From NCBI RefSeq assembly GCF_017591425.1, contig NW_024465885.1:34232501-34296500 (forward strand): 64,000 nt of DNA, read 5' to 3'. The notes under the pieces are model-generated. The model was not told the origin of the DNA, did not search any database, and saw only the letters and a program-made list of their open reading frames with translations. The position numbers and the translations under genes were made by a program. The DNA is from Ochotona curzoniae (Eukaryota; Chordata; Mammalia; Lagomorpha; Ochotonidae). Numbering within the stretch: position 1 is the first letter of the stretch; every line of letters begins with the position of its first letter. Of this stretch, positions 35,096-48,639 are shown in pieces.

Positions 35096-36109
35096 TCAGC
35101 CTCACCACAGTAGGATGGAGGTGCTAATCACATGATCCATAAGCATTAGGATTTTTGTCCTAATTCTCCAAGATCATGTTTCCTCAGCTAATATGTTGAT
35201 CACTCTTTTAAATTGTAAGTGACTGCGAAACAACTTGAAATGTAGTTTTTTTCTTAAAACTGTGTTTACTGGTTTTATACTACCTACTGCTCTTAATGTC
35301 ACACTACTATGCAAATATACTGGTTCCTTAGTATCTGTTTCTTCTGTCTTTGCTATAAAATACAATATGAATGTTTTATTATTGTCTGTGACTTTTTTGT
35401 AACATTATTTACATTATTCACTGTTTATAGAATTGAGTACATATTTCTTGACATTCTTTTTAAAGTTTTCCATTCTTTCCATTGATATTATCGACATGCG
35501 TATGTCTGTATAATACAGTATGAAAGATAGCACATTCCAACAGAATTGAATGTATGCACTTACCCTAGTCTTGTGCTTTTTATTACTCTGCTTTTCCAAA
35601 TGTAGGCAATATTTTCATTTATGTCTGTTAGCTCCAAATTTACATTTCTTTTTTGTTTGCTTTTTTTGATTTCTATTTTTTATATTTTTGTATCATAGAA
35701 GTGATAATTTCATGACTTAAAATCCAACACATAATTCTATTAATTTCCCGTATTAATAAATTTTCTAAATCTAAGTTTCTAAAATGGTTCATAAAATGTG
35801 ATATCCCATGAGGTACATTCAGATATATGATGAACTATGATTTTAAAGTCTTTGTGCTACACTTTTTTAAAAAGACAATAACATTTGCATTTGTTTATTT
35901 AATGAAGAAAATAGTTTTTAGTCTTAAGGACCAAAGAAAACAACAGTTCAGAAACCAGAGTGCATGAGTTGCAGCATTTAACTTCTAGCCTTTTCTCTCA
36001 TGGTCCTTAGGCATTAACGCTTTGTATAGAGTGGCCTCCATCACCACTCCAGCCTTCAGTTTGCTGTTTCATAGTTTTCTTAATCACACAAACTTATATT
36101 ACTTATATT
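35096..36109. other. Unassigned AT-rich DNA
   Basis: No recognised element. Confidence 0.45.
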
Positions 36110-36395
36110 TCTATCATTACAACAAATAGCTGAGGTGCGGACCCAAGAATGGTGGATCTCATTGACCTGGTATCAGATGATGTCAGTGATGGCAGAGCAT
36201 ATTGCAGAGGAAGGATGCTGTGGTCATCCATAAAGTGGAGAGGAAATACAGCCATCATGTGTGTAAAGATGATCTCTTATAGAAGTTCATTATCAGATCA
36301 CAAGAGTCCCACCTCCAAACATACACCAATTTAATCATATCAAATGTGCATATCGTATGCACCTTCACATAACATGATTAGAACAAGCCTATATT
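36110..36395 (-). mobile_element. MaLR-like (MLT1/MST) LTR, antisense
   Basis: The order 'ttacaacaaatagctgagg', a middle with 'gcagaggaaggatgctg', then 'agagtcccacctccaaacat' and 'aatttaatcatatcaaat' matches the antisense of MST/MLT1-type LTRs, whose late part carries 'cccacctccaa'. It is decayed and no internal region is seen. Confidence 0.5.
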
Positions 36396-36849
36396 GTCAA
36401 TCCATGCACTGTTAATAAAAAATTCAGGAAAAATTCTTCAACAAATCAACCTATATAAAATACTCAAATTATGCTTAAACAACAAACAACAGCATAGCCA
36501 AGCCCTATTACAAATTTCTTCATACATCACAGCTTTTCAAACAGTTCATAGACTTCTACTTTATGACAAAATGTGACTATAGATTTAAGGATATTGGCTC
36601 CAAAATGCATTATTTAATATTTTTTCTATAAACTATATATTCTACAAGGTTCTGTTTTATTCTAGAAAATTCTGATTAAAATACTTAGACTCTGAATATG
36701 GTTTTAATTGATGTTAATTATAGAAATATGTAGAAATCTATCAATATGGGAGAGTTTTAAAAATGATCATTTTTTATTTTTAAAATGCACAGTAGATTAT
36801 CAGTGATCTTTCACTACATTGCTAATAGAAGTCCATTTATAAAAATCTA
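36396..36849. other. Unassigned AT-rich DNA
   Basis: No recognised element; a sharp composition change follows at about 36850. Confidence 0.45.
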
Positions 36850-37597
36850 AACATAGGCTCTGAACAGGAGTGGCTGGCGAGCTTCAGTGACGGAGCTTGG
36901 GACTAGAGGCTCTGGCCCATTAGCCTGCCACATGCTCAAAACCAGAGGGGCCAGCTACCATGGTTGGGGTACTGGGTGGTGGGGCTCTGGTCTGGAGGCT
37001 TAGGCCCATTGGTCTTCCAGGATCTTGGAGCCAAGTGAGTCAGCTTGTCCCTGGGGAAGGGTCCCAGTAGGTGCTGCTTGGTCTGGTGGTCTGGGCACTA
37101 ACGGCCCCGGGATAATTCCTCCAGCAACTTGGTGGAACAATCTAGAGGAGGGGATCTTTAAGGGTCAGACCAAAGTTCAAGCCCATTTGGGAGACCAGAA
37201 CTGGGGTAATTAGAATGGATCAATGCTGAATAGCACTCACTGATAGCATTGCTAGACTTGCTAGACTATAATGTCACCAGTAAGAGTCAGAGCTAAAGAC
37301 AGGAAATGTTAGTCTGGGCCATAACACTAACCAACATGCAAAAAAAACTGGGTCTTGGGGTAGATTCTGTGAAAGATATGTGACTCCAGCCCTGTGATCA
37401 GGAATTTCATCAGGCTTGCATTGGGGAGGGGGTGGTGACAGGCTGGCCTAGGCATGACCATGGAACTCTCCGGCATTCATGGGTACTGGGGTTGGGTTCA
37501 GGCTCGGTTGGTCAAGGTTGAAGTTTCTCCAGGCACACCCAAAACTGTGGTGTTGGGTGGTAATGCCACAGCATCCACTGCTGATACATAGGCTGGA

Positions 37598-37648
<51 letters not shown>

Positions 37649-39620
37649 GGCAGGGGTAGACTATGCTTTTTAAGGGCCTAGGACCGTCAGGCACATGTGA
37701 GATCTGGTTCTGAGGCTGTGTGGGCAGATGGAAAACTCCCCAGGTGGGCGACAGCTCTCACTGGTGAGCATGTAATTCAAGCCTGGGTATTGGTCAGATT
37801 AGGTAGTAAAGCTCCACCTGCCAGCAAGAGTGTGGGTTGATTTTGGAAGGGGGTGGATTGGGTAGGGTCAAGCCAAGCTTAGATCAGTGGCAAGTGCAGA
37901 AGTGAGGTTGGAATGTTGGGTATGCCAGGCTAGGCTGTCACACCTATCAGTATGCATGAGTCATGGAAGCGAGTGGATTGGGCAGGGCCAGGTAGTAGCA
38001 CTTGCCAGTGAGAGTTGGGAATGGGGGCACATCCAGTCAGATTGAAACATCTGATGGCAAAGGTCAAGACTGGGGATAGGCTATGCTGAGATGGGCCAGA
38101 GCAACTAGTGACACGTGTAAAATATTTTGCTGGGAACAGACCTGGTTGGGTTGCTAAGCGGATGTCCTGATATAGATTGTGGTTTCTACTGGTGAGTGTA
38201 TGAGCCAGAATGGGGCTAATGATCTGGGCTGGACATGCTGCACTCTCACTTGGCATGCGTGTGAACTGGGTGTGGGGCATGCCAGATTGGGCTAGACTCA
38301 AGTATCCACTGTTGCTTGTGACAACCATATTGGGTGCAGTACAAGCTGGGATCAGTCTCCGTTACTAGGCCACATGAGAGTTGAATCAGTGCAACGACTA
38401 GGGATTGGTGGGATGGGGCATCCACCCTTAAGAACCAGATGGGGTGTGGACCATTTGGGCAAATCTACTGTTCTGCCCAGGACAGGAGGTGGACTTAATC
38501 AACCAGGAGTAATCAGTGTGTGTAAGATCTGCCACTGGGAAGAGAAGCTATAGAGAAGCTTGGGGAACTTCTTTGTTGGGATGCAATCCCTGCTGCTGAG
38601 CACAAGAACCAAGATTGGGAGCAGTCCAAACCAGGCCAGGTTGCAGTGCCCACAGGCATACTGCATTTCATAATACCTACCGGCAAATTTGAAAATCAGG
38701 ATGGGGTGCAGGGCATGCCAGGTTAGACAGCATCACCAGCCAGTTCATGTTAAGGCCTGAACTGGTGGCTGACTGCTGGGTTGGGTGGCAGAACCCACCA
38801 AGAAAGTTGGAACTGGGTAGACCAGGCAGGGCCAGGTTACAGCACCTGCTGGCAAGTTCCAAGGTGAGACAGTTTATGCCACACTGAGCCACATCACCTA
38901 CCAGCACATGCAAGACCTGGGAACAGGGGGCAAGGGTGCAAGCCTGGTAGGGAAGTAATGAGGCCAACACTGCTGGGCCACTGATCTTGCAGGTGAGCAT
39001 GAGAGCTGGAGCTTGGTATAGACCAGGTTGAGCATCGCAACAACACCTATGGCTTACATGTGAACTGGGTTGAGGGAAAACCAGGGCAGGTTAATTGATT
39101 GTATCCACTGGTGCAGGCATGATTCACAGGTAAGGCAGGTGGGTTGGGCTTTGCTGCAACATCAGCTGGCAATTGCTGGCACTGGGGACAAACCCTGTCA
39201 AGCTAGATTGTAGAATCATCTGGAGAGTGCAAGATCTGGAGCAGAAAGTGTATCCATTGGGGAGACTGTGGGCACTTCCTTGATGGGCTGCAATGCCCCC
39301 TGGTAAGCATAGAGGTCGGCCTGGCTGTATAATTGCAGCAACTGCTGGTGTGAATGTGTGTTGGAGGATAGATTCGGTAGGGTTGAATTAGATTTTATTG
39401 CCCAATAATTTTTATGAGATCTGAATGGGATGTTGAACAGACTGGATCAGTTCACTGCACACGCTAGCAAGTACAAGAACCAGAGAGGTGGGCCGATCTA
39501 GTTGGGGTTATTGGGTGTGGTTCTGATTGGGCTGCAGCTTCCCCTGGGTGTGAGGCCAAATTTGTGGTGTACAGGGTTGGGCTGGGACTCAGCAACCATT
39601 AGCTCACAGAGAAAGGAGGG
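36850..39620. repeat. Degenerate GC-rich tandem array, ~57-bp period
   Basis: About 2.8 kb of G-rich (plus strand) sequence recurs around a core like 'CAGCACCTGCTGGCAAG' followed by 'AAGAACTGGGATGGGG' and 'GCCAGG'. Core positions include 37761, 37818, 37886, 37941, 38001, 38049, 38104, 38250, 38305, 38362, 38425, 38475, 38530, 38590, 38732, 38795, 38847, 38905, 39047, 39105, 39160 and 39215. Most spacings are 50-65 bp. Units are highly diverged, with more than thirty probable copies. Frames of up to 132 codons on the minus strand come from GC-rich composition. It may be an old minisatellite or tandem monomers of an L1 5' UTR. Confidence 0.75.
37612..37645 (+). repeat. (GT)n microsatellite within the tandem array
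   Basis: An uninterrupted GT run of 34 bases embedded in the 57-bp array. Confidence 0.95.
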
Positions 39621-40060
39621 CAGAATAAATTAATCAACTACCCCAGTGAAGATTAACAGCAAATTTCTGGGCAAATAGAGACCGAGGCGGACTATGTCAG
39701 CCAATCAAACTGGAAGGATTTCCTCCTCCTTGGAGTGGCAATATCAATAGCATCTCAGAACTATGGAGACCAGTTGAGCAGAACCCTTGAATTTTAACTA
39801 CATTTCAATTTCTCTGACTTCCTCACCACTCTTCCGCACTTCAAGCAATTGTAGAATAAGCAAAATATAAGTGAAATCACATTTTGGAGTTTGTGAGCTG
39901 CTCTGTAATCCTGAATGCATTCTCTGAGCTCATTGCTTTTGTTTCTGCATTTTGCTAGCAGTCATATCTTGATTCAAAATTTCAGTAGATTCAGTTTTTG
40001 GAGGATAATTTGAGTAAAGGGACAGGGCAGTCACAGAGATTGATAACTATCAGTTCATCT
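39621..40060. other. Non-repetitive flank of the tandem array
   Basis: The periodic pattern ends and a GC-moderate stretch follows (39640-39790), then AT-rich sequence. If the array is an L1 5' UTR, this is where ORF1 would be expected. I see no ORF1-like reading frame. Confidence 0.4.
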
Positions 40061-41484
40061 GTTAATCACACTTCCTCTCACAGGAAAGTCCCCTTGATTT
40101 ATACACAATAATGAATAGTAAATAGGATGGATATTTTGAAATTTTAAAAATTATAAATATATATTTGCTATTTTAAATAGACAGTGATTAAAATGCACAT
40201 TGTTTATACATGCTCATACTATTAGTAAATGTAAACAAAATGATAGTGACATTTTAATACCATATTTGGCATTTATTAAACATCTTCAGAGGTCAAATAT
40301 GGCTATTTGAAGTAAAAACAAAATTAAGAAGCAACTTACAAGTGAAATATTCTTGACTTTCTTTGGAACAAGAGGTGAAAACAAAGAACTGATGATCTTG
40401 GATCACTTTAATTAACAGTAAAGCAGAAAACATCATTTATACTTGCCTCAGGCCTGTTCTGTAGGTTAAACACATTTTCTTGAGATTGTATTTGGATAAA
40501 TTATTCTTAACTATTTGGCTATTGTGGAAGCAATGGATCTGTGTATCTTAAATTAAAGCAGTGTTAATATAAACTGTTTTAGAATTATCATACTGTTACG
40601 AATCTGATTCAGGTACGTAGGGTCTTTCTAGACAAATAGCAGTATTTTACCTTAAAAACAAAACAGCTCAACTATTTCATTTCTGAAAATCAGTGTCAGT
40701 TTTATTATTGGAAATCAGTGATTTTTCCCCCAATTTAGTAACAAGTTTCTTAGACTATAGATTAAGCAAATATGCAGATTTCGAGAATATTTTCTCCCTC
40801 ATGTAGTTGTTATCTTCTGGTGTTCGTCTTCTGATCAAAGTTAGACTAGATGTTGTCATACAAGGCAAAATTACTTCTGAATGACTGAAAATTTTATAGA
40901 CACTGCTGTGTTGTATTATGATAGCAGTATTGATTAATTCTCATAATTTTCAATTATTTAGATAATTGAAAAGGTAATTTTCATGTACATGAACTCCCAT
41001 CTATTCTTGCATTGATCTAATCACCATTTATTTTATCCATTTGTGTCACTGATATACGTGTTTCAGACGAGATCTATAAAGCATGCAGCATGAACAATGG
41101 GCACTCTGGAGCTTCTAGAATCCTCTCACATTATGTGATGAAGTGTCTCTGGCAACCTTGTGAAGAGCTGAAATCCAAGGTCCTACCACAAAATTTCACT
41201 CTCCATTTGCTTGCATCTTCACTTTTCATAAGAGCTCCAAGTGTTGGTTTTGAGCATCTAATTCAGAGGAAAAAAAATGATTTTGGAAACCATTAACTTG
41301 AAATAAATCATTTGATTTTTAAAACCTGAAAAAACAACTCCTCCATCACTTGAAACCTATGACAACATTTTCAGAGGCAAGTAGTTTTGTTATCTGCTAT
41401 TTCCTAATGATTTTTTTGGGGGGGGCGGGTTGAAAATGTGTTTGATTTGACACTTTTGAATACAAAGATATAATCCCCAGACCT
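40061..41484. other. Unassigned AT-rich DNA
   Basis: No recognised repeat. A 68-residue frame at 41090-41296 has no domain. A short G-run (41418-41428) precedes the L1 copy. Confidence 0.45.
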
Positions 41485-42240
41485 GTAAAAAAAATTAAAA
41501 TAGAGAACAACAAGGAAAGCTTCGAACTAGACAGGAAACGATAGATAAGTAGGGACTCACACATACCTTACTAGGTAGGACATGAAAATAAACTACTTCT
41601 AACTAAGGTATGGAGGATTTCTCTGCACACCCCTCCCAACAGTGTTCTATGCCTCAACGGGTGTCACATGCCTTGCTAAAGGTATAAACCAGTTTAGACT
41701 ATTCTAAAATCTGCCAAGTTCAGTAAAAATTATGCTTCAACACAATAAGCCGCTAAATACTAAAATGAAAATAGACATGAGATAGCCGAATGGTATCCTA
41801 TAGTCAATTTAAGGTAGATAGAAGCCAGTTGTATACAAACTATAATTGAATCGTTAATGAAATAGTCTCAGGATGTGGTTAAGAACCTGCATTTTCTAAC
41901 ATATCAGTCACTCAATACAATGTTAATTAACCCCATAATGTTGCAAACTGTTGATGATGTTATGGCATTTAATTGATCAGAACAATAATCTGCCAGCTAT
42001 GTCTCCAGACCAGACTTGGTCTCCTCAACAAACTGTTGAATTCAGCTGGGCAATAAGATACTAGATTCTGTGTATGGTGCATGCTTGCATGGAAAGAAAC
42101 AAGACTAGATTTGAACTGTAATACTGCAATAAGATGGAGCAATTTACCATGTGGGGAGGGTACAGGGAGGGGAGGAGGGAACGTCAGAGCCTATGAAATG
42201 TTGTTATAAAATGAAATGCAATAAAAAATATATGTAAATA
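41485..42240 (+). mobile_element. L1 3' UTR copy
   Basis: Landmarks shared with 56.4 and 58.8 kb in the same order: 'ttctctgcacacccctccc', 'aaggtataaaccagtttaga', 'aatgaaaatagacatgagat', 'aggatgtggttaagaacctg', a 'gatactagattctgtg' block, the G-rich end (42150-42180) and an A-rich tail. No ORF2 part remains, so it is a strongly 5'-truncated insertion. Confidence 0.8.
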
Positions 42241-43624
42241 AAAATGCCAATTATTCTTTAGCACCTATAGAAATACAGTAATTAAGTACAATGAAAATGG
42301 AGAGGATATTTAAATGGGAGATTTAGATTTATTTTTTCCTATGAGCAATGATTGTGCTTATGTCAAATCTTCTAAATGGTATAAAAGTTGTCTCTGAACA
42401 AGATCAATACTTGCTTCTTGCTTGGAAGGAATTTAATAAAAATGTGTTTCCAGTTTATAAACTTAAAAGTCATCCCTACCATGGTCATAAAATTATTTAT
42501 TTGGAAGCCATATATTTTTTAAAAGTTTGTTTATTGCCCAGAGTGGGGGTTGTTTATAATGACAAATGACTGTTTGTCCTTCAGCTCTTATTTATGTTCT
42601 AATTTTCAGTGCTCATGTTACCATCACAAATAGGCGTATAACTATTATGATCTCCTGTGTTTTTAAACTCAAAGAGATAAGATGAAAAATGGCAGGTTTC
42701 AAAAATAGAAGCAATGAATGCTTTTAAAATCTACAAGATGAAATAATTCACTACTATTGTTTCCACTCTCTTTTCCACTTCTGGTTTCTCCTTACCTTGA
42801 TACTAAATATTTTCTCTTCTTTACATTTGTATCACCATGAAACAAGTATCACATAGCTAACTTGCTGGTTCCATCATGAAGATGGGGGACTTGGAAACTA
42901 AGCTGCCCAACCACTGAAATTTGTATACCTTAGTTTCCTGTGCAGTCTAAAAGAGAATTTAAGACCAGTTAAGAGCTGATGGACATTCAATCAATTTGTA
43001 ATTATACACAACACCAATAAATGATTTCTACGTTAATCTCTGGATTCTGCAATGGTTTGGAGCTGTGCTAACATTGAGAGGATAAGGAGGGCAAATATTA
43101 GATTTAGGGCTCCTACGGTGTCACTGGAAGACACAAAGAATAAAAAAGGAAGAGGAAGACAAGGATGGATTGTTAGTCTGTGATTACAGAATACAATTAC
43201 AGAAATAATTAAGATAGCTGCACAAACCTGTTTAAGAATATTGAGACCATGTATTTACAACATAACATTTTATGAATGACTCATAATATCATTAATAGGT
43301 TAAATTGCTATTGAGTGAGTATTCATAATAGATAAGAATAAAGACTGTTAAACTCACACAAATTGGAAACAGAATTTCTTTCCAAATGATGCACAGAATA
43401 TTTTAGCTTTTAACTTTTTTAGATTTTCAAATTGACAGGCAAAGGAACAATGAGGTCAATACTGCAGAAAATTAAAGAAATATTAGAAGAATCATGTTTA
43501 AGAAATTAAAGCTTACATCTTGATGAATTAGCTTAAAGTAAGAAAGTAGATATGTTTAAGAGGTAACTATGTTCAGTCACAACTTCCAGATGTTAACAAA
43601 ATATTTTTTTAACATCTATTTTTT
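42241..43624. other. Unassigned AT-rich DNA
   Basis: No recognised repeat. A 73-residue frame (42348-42569) is not convincing. Confidence 0.45.
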
Positions 43625-43912
43625 GTTTGCTGTTTGTTTGGAAAGGGTTTTTTACAGGGAGAAGGAAAGATACAAAAGGATCATTTATCCTCTGTTTGAC
43701 TCCCCAAGTGGCTGCCACTGCCAGACCTGACCAATCTGAAGCCAGAAGCCAGGAGTTTCCTCTGAGTCTCTCAAAGGACTGCAGGGATCCTAGGCCTTAA
43801 TCAAGGGACTGGATTGGAAGTGGAACAACCAGGACACAATCTGGAGCCCTTATTGGATGCCAGTGCTTGAATCTGGAGGATCAGCCCTTTGAGACAACAC
43901 ATTGGCCAGTTA
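43625..43912 (-). mobile_element. Old CSINE-type SINE
   Basis: 'TTTGACTCCCCAAGTGGCTG', 'CCAATCTGAAGCCAGAAGCC', 'GGGACTGGATTGGAAGTGG' and head end 'ACACATTGGCCAG' are in order. It has a small deletion around the antisense 'CTGCTTTCCCAGGCC' block. Confidence 0.82.
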
Positions 43913-46900
43913 AATATTAAAGGAAAGATACAACACTTTTTTTTTCTCATATCGTTAACTTGTTTCAGGATTTCCCTGCATCTCTAATTAACATTCCTAC
44001 TGGTCTTACCATTTTTAAACAATGTATATGGAAAAGATACTTTGTAACTTTTCTCTGCTCATAATAGCAGATTTCTGAAGAACCTTAGCAGAGTGCTGTG
44101 GAGAAGGGAGGGCAGCTGAAAGGCCAACTTGAGTAATTTCACTTCAAACTGAAGTGTCTGATTAAAGTCCCTTAGTGGCTTTTCCTCATGTTTTCTAAAG
44201 TAGTCTCCAGTTATGGAAGACACAGTAGTGTCATTATCTCCCATAAGGTAACTAGAATTGTTGAAATGTTTAAGGTGTAAAAACCACAAGTTGGAAATAA
44301 AGACTTTTATCATAGCCAAATCAAGCATATCTAATAATTTAACTGCATGTTGTAGGTTTCATTCATTTTTTTAATTTCTATAGCTGCAACAGGAATGGTT
44401 CAGAACTCATCATTAGACTCCTGTTTTATAGTTTCTAAAATCATATTATTAAAGCTCAATTCATTAAATTCACACTTGTATCAACTTCATTATGATTGTT
44501 ATCATTAATATCTTTGATATTTTAAAAATTTACACATTTATGAAATGACAGTAAGTTGCATATTATGTTATTTAGAAAGGGTAGCATAGTCTAAGTAATA
44601 GATATCCTTCAGGAAATAAATGCACATTGAAAACTGTGCATGAGCTATTGATACATTATTTAATTATCATATGTGTTGATTAGGTCAATTAATAAACAGC
44701 AGGTGCAGTATCATTATCATGTACCAATACTGGATATTTCTCAGATGTAATTATTGCTTTTAGTATTTAAACATATCACACATATCTGAAGACTACATTT
44801 ATGTTCTCAACTCTAATGCGATCCTCCCATGTTTTTGTTGATATAAATTAAATGTTCATGTTGTCAAACATATATATGGTAATACAATTTCCATGAAAAC
44901 CAATATAGATTCCTTCAATCTGTAGCTTATATTTATTAAGTTTGCTACTATCCAGGTAATAGGGCATACACTATTTTGTTTCTGTTATAGTTAGGTTTAA
45001 ATGTGAAAATTTTCAATAATCTATTTCTATATGACTTTATATATGTTCAAAGTTTAATTTCATTAAAAAAATGTGATATCAGGTAAACTTCTGATATATT
45101 CAAGATAGTACTAAATGAAAATATTCTATAGTTTTCCTTTTGGTAAAATGTTAAAGAGCATCACTGAACTTTTTTAAAACTTGAAGATCTTTAGTTGGCC
45201 ATCTGGATAATTCATTGTGAAATTCATTTTTTTTCAGAGATGAACTTATTCTGATGCTCTGTTAAAATGAATCTAAATCAGAAGAACATAAAATGAAACA
45301 AAAATATTTTTCACTTTGTAAAAATAGTTGAGAAAAGCTTTTGGTGTTTGTAAGAAGTTAATTATATGGAAAATAAATCATTCAAGACATTAAGAACATA
45401 CTAAAGAAAATTGTAACTTTTGAAATTCAAAACTAAGATTCTGGTTAATTAATAAAGAGAAGCATTCATAAACTAAGAAAAAAGAAATTAATAATTCTTA
45501 CTCTAACTCTGAAACTTGCCATACGTTTAGAGTAAATGAATTAATTGTTACTCTTTGTGGATAATATAATCTTACCTGAATCTTTCATTTTAGAGGAAAA
45601 ATAAACTTATTTTCAATGCAAATTTTGATTACCGATGGATATTTTTGTTAAAAATGTAAAAATGAACTTTTCTTTTGAGGGCAGAATTTGTTCACTACAC
45701 ATAAAACTTGAATTTTGCCACCTGTTGCATCTGGTTACAATCAGTAAAGCTCACAGAGTGCCATTAAATTTTAATGTATCGCCAGGACAGCAGATCTTTG
45801 TGGACAGAACTGGAGGTTCGTTCTTCATCAGTGACCAATGAGAAACACAAAAGTGATGCCTGAACCCTTACTCTTGCTTTGAAACTGAAGTAACTTTGAT
45901 GTCATACCTATTTTGGCAATACTACAGAGCACCTCTCCTGCACATTTCTTCAGAAGGATATTTACCCTCTGTGCCACCGTTGTTTGGATCTGGGCCTTTC
46001 AAAGAACTAAGAAAGCTTTTATCTGTGACTTATTTTCAACTTCCTAGTTCTAACGAAGTATACTTGCAAAAATGGTGCAAGGTTAACTCTCATACTAAAA
46101 GAAAATTAACATATGCAAAATTTTTAACTCCTTAATGAATGTAGTGATTGATGAGAAATCTAATCCAAAGAATAATTTGAGAAAGACTTATTGTATACAC
46201 ACACACACACACACACACCAATTGAAATTTGGATATAGACTTAGTGGTGGATAAATGTTGTTACACAACCCTAAAGGAAGCTAAATGCAATGCTTTGGGC
46301 AACTTATTTTATATGCTTGAAGTCCATTGTATCTCATCAAAAAGAAATTGTTTTGCTTTTCTAAGATTAAGAATTGTTTGTAGGTCCATTCATTTCCTAC
46401 GATTTGACTTCTATTGTTGTGACTTCAGATAGTACAGTCAGTATACGCCAAATAAAAAATGGAAATACAAGTAAAATCAGATCATCTCAATTCAAAATAT
46501 GCTCTCAAAGAATAAACATAAACTATAATTATGAACTATTCGACATCAGATATATTAATATACACAAAGAAGAAAACCACTTTTTTCTTTATTTGCAAAA
46601 CAGATTCCAAATTAATTTACAATGTTTTATAGTTAGAGGCAAGCATTCGATGGAGCAGTAAGTGGCTGCTTAGAACAATTGTATCCTGTATTGGTGTATA
46701 AACAAAGTGTGTTTCTCTTCTGTTTTTTATATTAATATAAACATCTCTCTTGCTAAGGTGCCTGGCTTTGTTAAGACATCAGAGCGTGGGACACTCAGAG
46801 AAGGTGTGTCCAGCCCTGTGAGGTGGATCACAGTTGGCCCAAGTTTTCACAATGACCACACTCTCTGTTCCTATTAATTGGTCTCATGGAGATTGTGCTG

Positions 46901-48217
46901 TCCTTCCTGGGACAATGAGTTGTAAGGGAAATGGTACTGAAGGCTTCTGGGAAAAAATTCTACCCACATGGAAAGAAACCCAGAGGTGCTGCTCTTTCCT
47001 TCTTCAGTGTGGTTGTGTGAGGAGATATACAGATTTTGTGGTCACAAGGCAAACATCTAAAGACGTCCCCAGAAAGCAGGCTGAAGTTCTCACAGGGTGG
47101 AGATTCTTGCCATCTAGAATAACCATTTTGTAAAACTTATGGCTGACGGTATTTTTATTTCATTTAAATTTGGTGCGATTTTTTGAGTTAATTATGATTT
47201 TAACATTATCATGCAGATATTTTTTCTTATTTGATAGATATCAAATGTTATCTAGATTCTAGAAGTGGACTTGAAGGTTCAGAAATGAATTAATTGTTCT
47301 ATTTTATAAGATGAGGAGAATGGTGTTGGATACTACCAAATAATAAAGACATAGAGCTCACTGCTAATATATATACATATATACACACATATATATAAAT
47401 ATTCACTCTCCAGTGTCTTGAACAACAGTCTCGTTTGCCCACTAACATTGTATCTGAGGCATAAGGTTTCTTGATCTGAAAATTTGAGCTGGCCACTTTA
47501 TTTTTTTAAATGCCTGATGTCTATTTATCAGCTAATTGTGACATTATTATAGAACTTTGCATGAAAGAAATCTTAATGCACAGAATAAAACAGTATGGGA
47601 AATTTCCTCCCAAGCTTTTACCTAAAATATTGTCACAGATTAAATAATAAACATAAATTTATACGTAAGTTTAAATTTACATATTTTAGTGTTATGGTGC
47701 AAACCTCAAAAAAAACTGTAAAGTCTCGAGGAATAACCTTAAATGGATCCATACATTCTGAAATACAGAACTCAAATTAAAACCTGTAGAACAAGGAACT
47801 GTCATTGTGACCCCTGAGACCAGCGTCCATATCACATTGCTATGTAAGTAAACCAGGCTCCCAGCTTTTGCCTGCAAGCACCCGGCAACAGTTTAGACAA
47901 GGAAGAGCTTTGTTTTTCCTTTCTCTGTCACCACGGTTTTCAAACAAATAAATACATTTTGAAAAAATTAAATTTCAAGAAAATGTGTCCAAAATTTACA
48001 AACAAGTAAAATATCAAAACATGCTAATACGCAGAATAGTATCCTTAAAATGGACTTGAATGTCTTTGGAATGAGCTAAATTGTTGTGTTTGGGAACTTA
48101 ATGACCATTTATTTATAAATTTATAAAAACAGGATACTCTTTTCTGCAATGGAAACTTGACTTAGTAGTACCAAAAATAATATGTCGCCCACAATAATGC
48201 ACAACTGATACCTAGCA
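43913..48217. other. Long unassigned interval, simple repeats only
   Basis: 4.3 kb without a repeat family I can name. It contains a (CA)n run at 46195-46219 and an AT/AC-rich run at 47365-47402. Frames of 61-99 residues (44059-47133) lack recognisable domains and look fortuitous. The 46760-47110 stretch is less AT-rich and could be an unrecognised old element. Confidence 0.45.
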
Positions 48218-48515
48218 CCATTGTGACATAACGGGTTCAGCTGCTACCTGAAATACAAGCTTCCCATCACGTGCCCACTTATTTCTACTTTATTTCTGAT
48301 TCAGCTCCTCATTGTTAGGAAAGAAGTAGATGATGGGCCAAGTGTTTGAATCCCTGCATGCATGACACCAAGAAGCTCCTGTCTCTTGTCTCTGCCTGGC
48401 ACAGCCCTGGCTAGTTGTACGATTTAGGGAGAGAATCAGTGGATGGACATTCCCTGGTGCCTTATCTCTGTCTCTCCCCAACCCCTATGTAATTCTCCCT
48501 TTAATAAATATGAGT
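48218..48515 (+). mobile_element. Old CSINE-type SINE
   Basis: Head remnant 'ACCATTGTGACATAACGGG', a degenerate middle, 'GAGAATCAGTGGATGGAC', a CT block ('CTCTGTCTCTCCCC') and an A-rich end 'TTTAATAAATATGAG'. The middle is rearranged. Confidence 0.65.
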
Positions 48516-48639
48516 CTAAAATGACTGATGGCTTTAAAAAATTTTTGAAGATTAACAGCGTTACAAAAAATAATCCCTGAAATTCCAGAGGAAATGTGCT
48601 GGAAGTAATGCATTTTGATCAAATATACAAAGAATGCTT

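Noticed and set aside
37930..38328. 132-codon frame, minus strand
   Set aside because: It falls inside the GC-rich tandem array, where stop codons are rare by composition; no domain is present.
36850..39620. CRISPR array or protein-repeat gene
   Set aside because: The units are too diverged with no constant repeat/variable spacer pattern. The frames are not continuous across units, and the surrounding DNA is mammalian.
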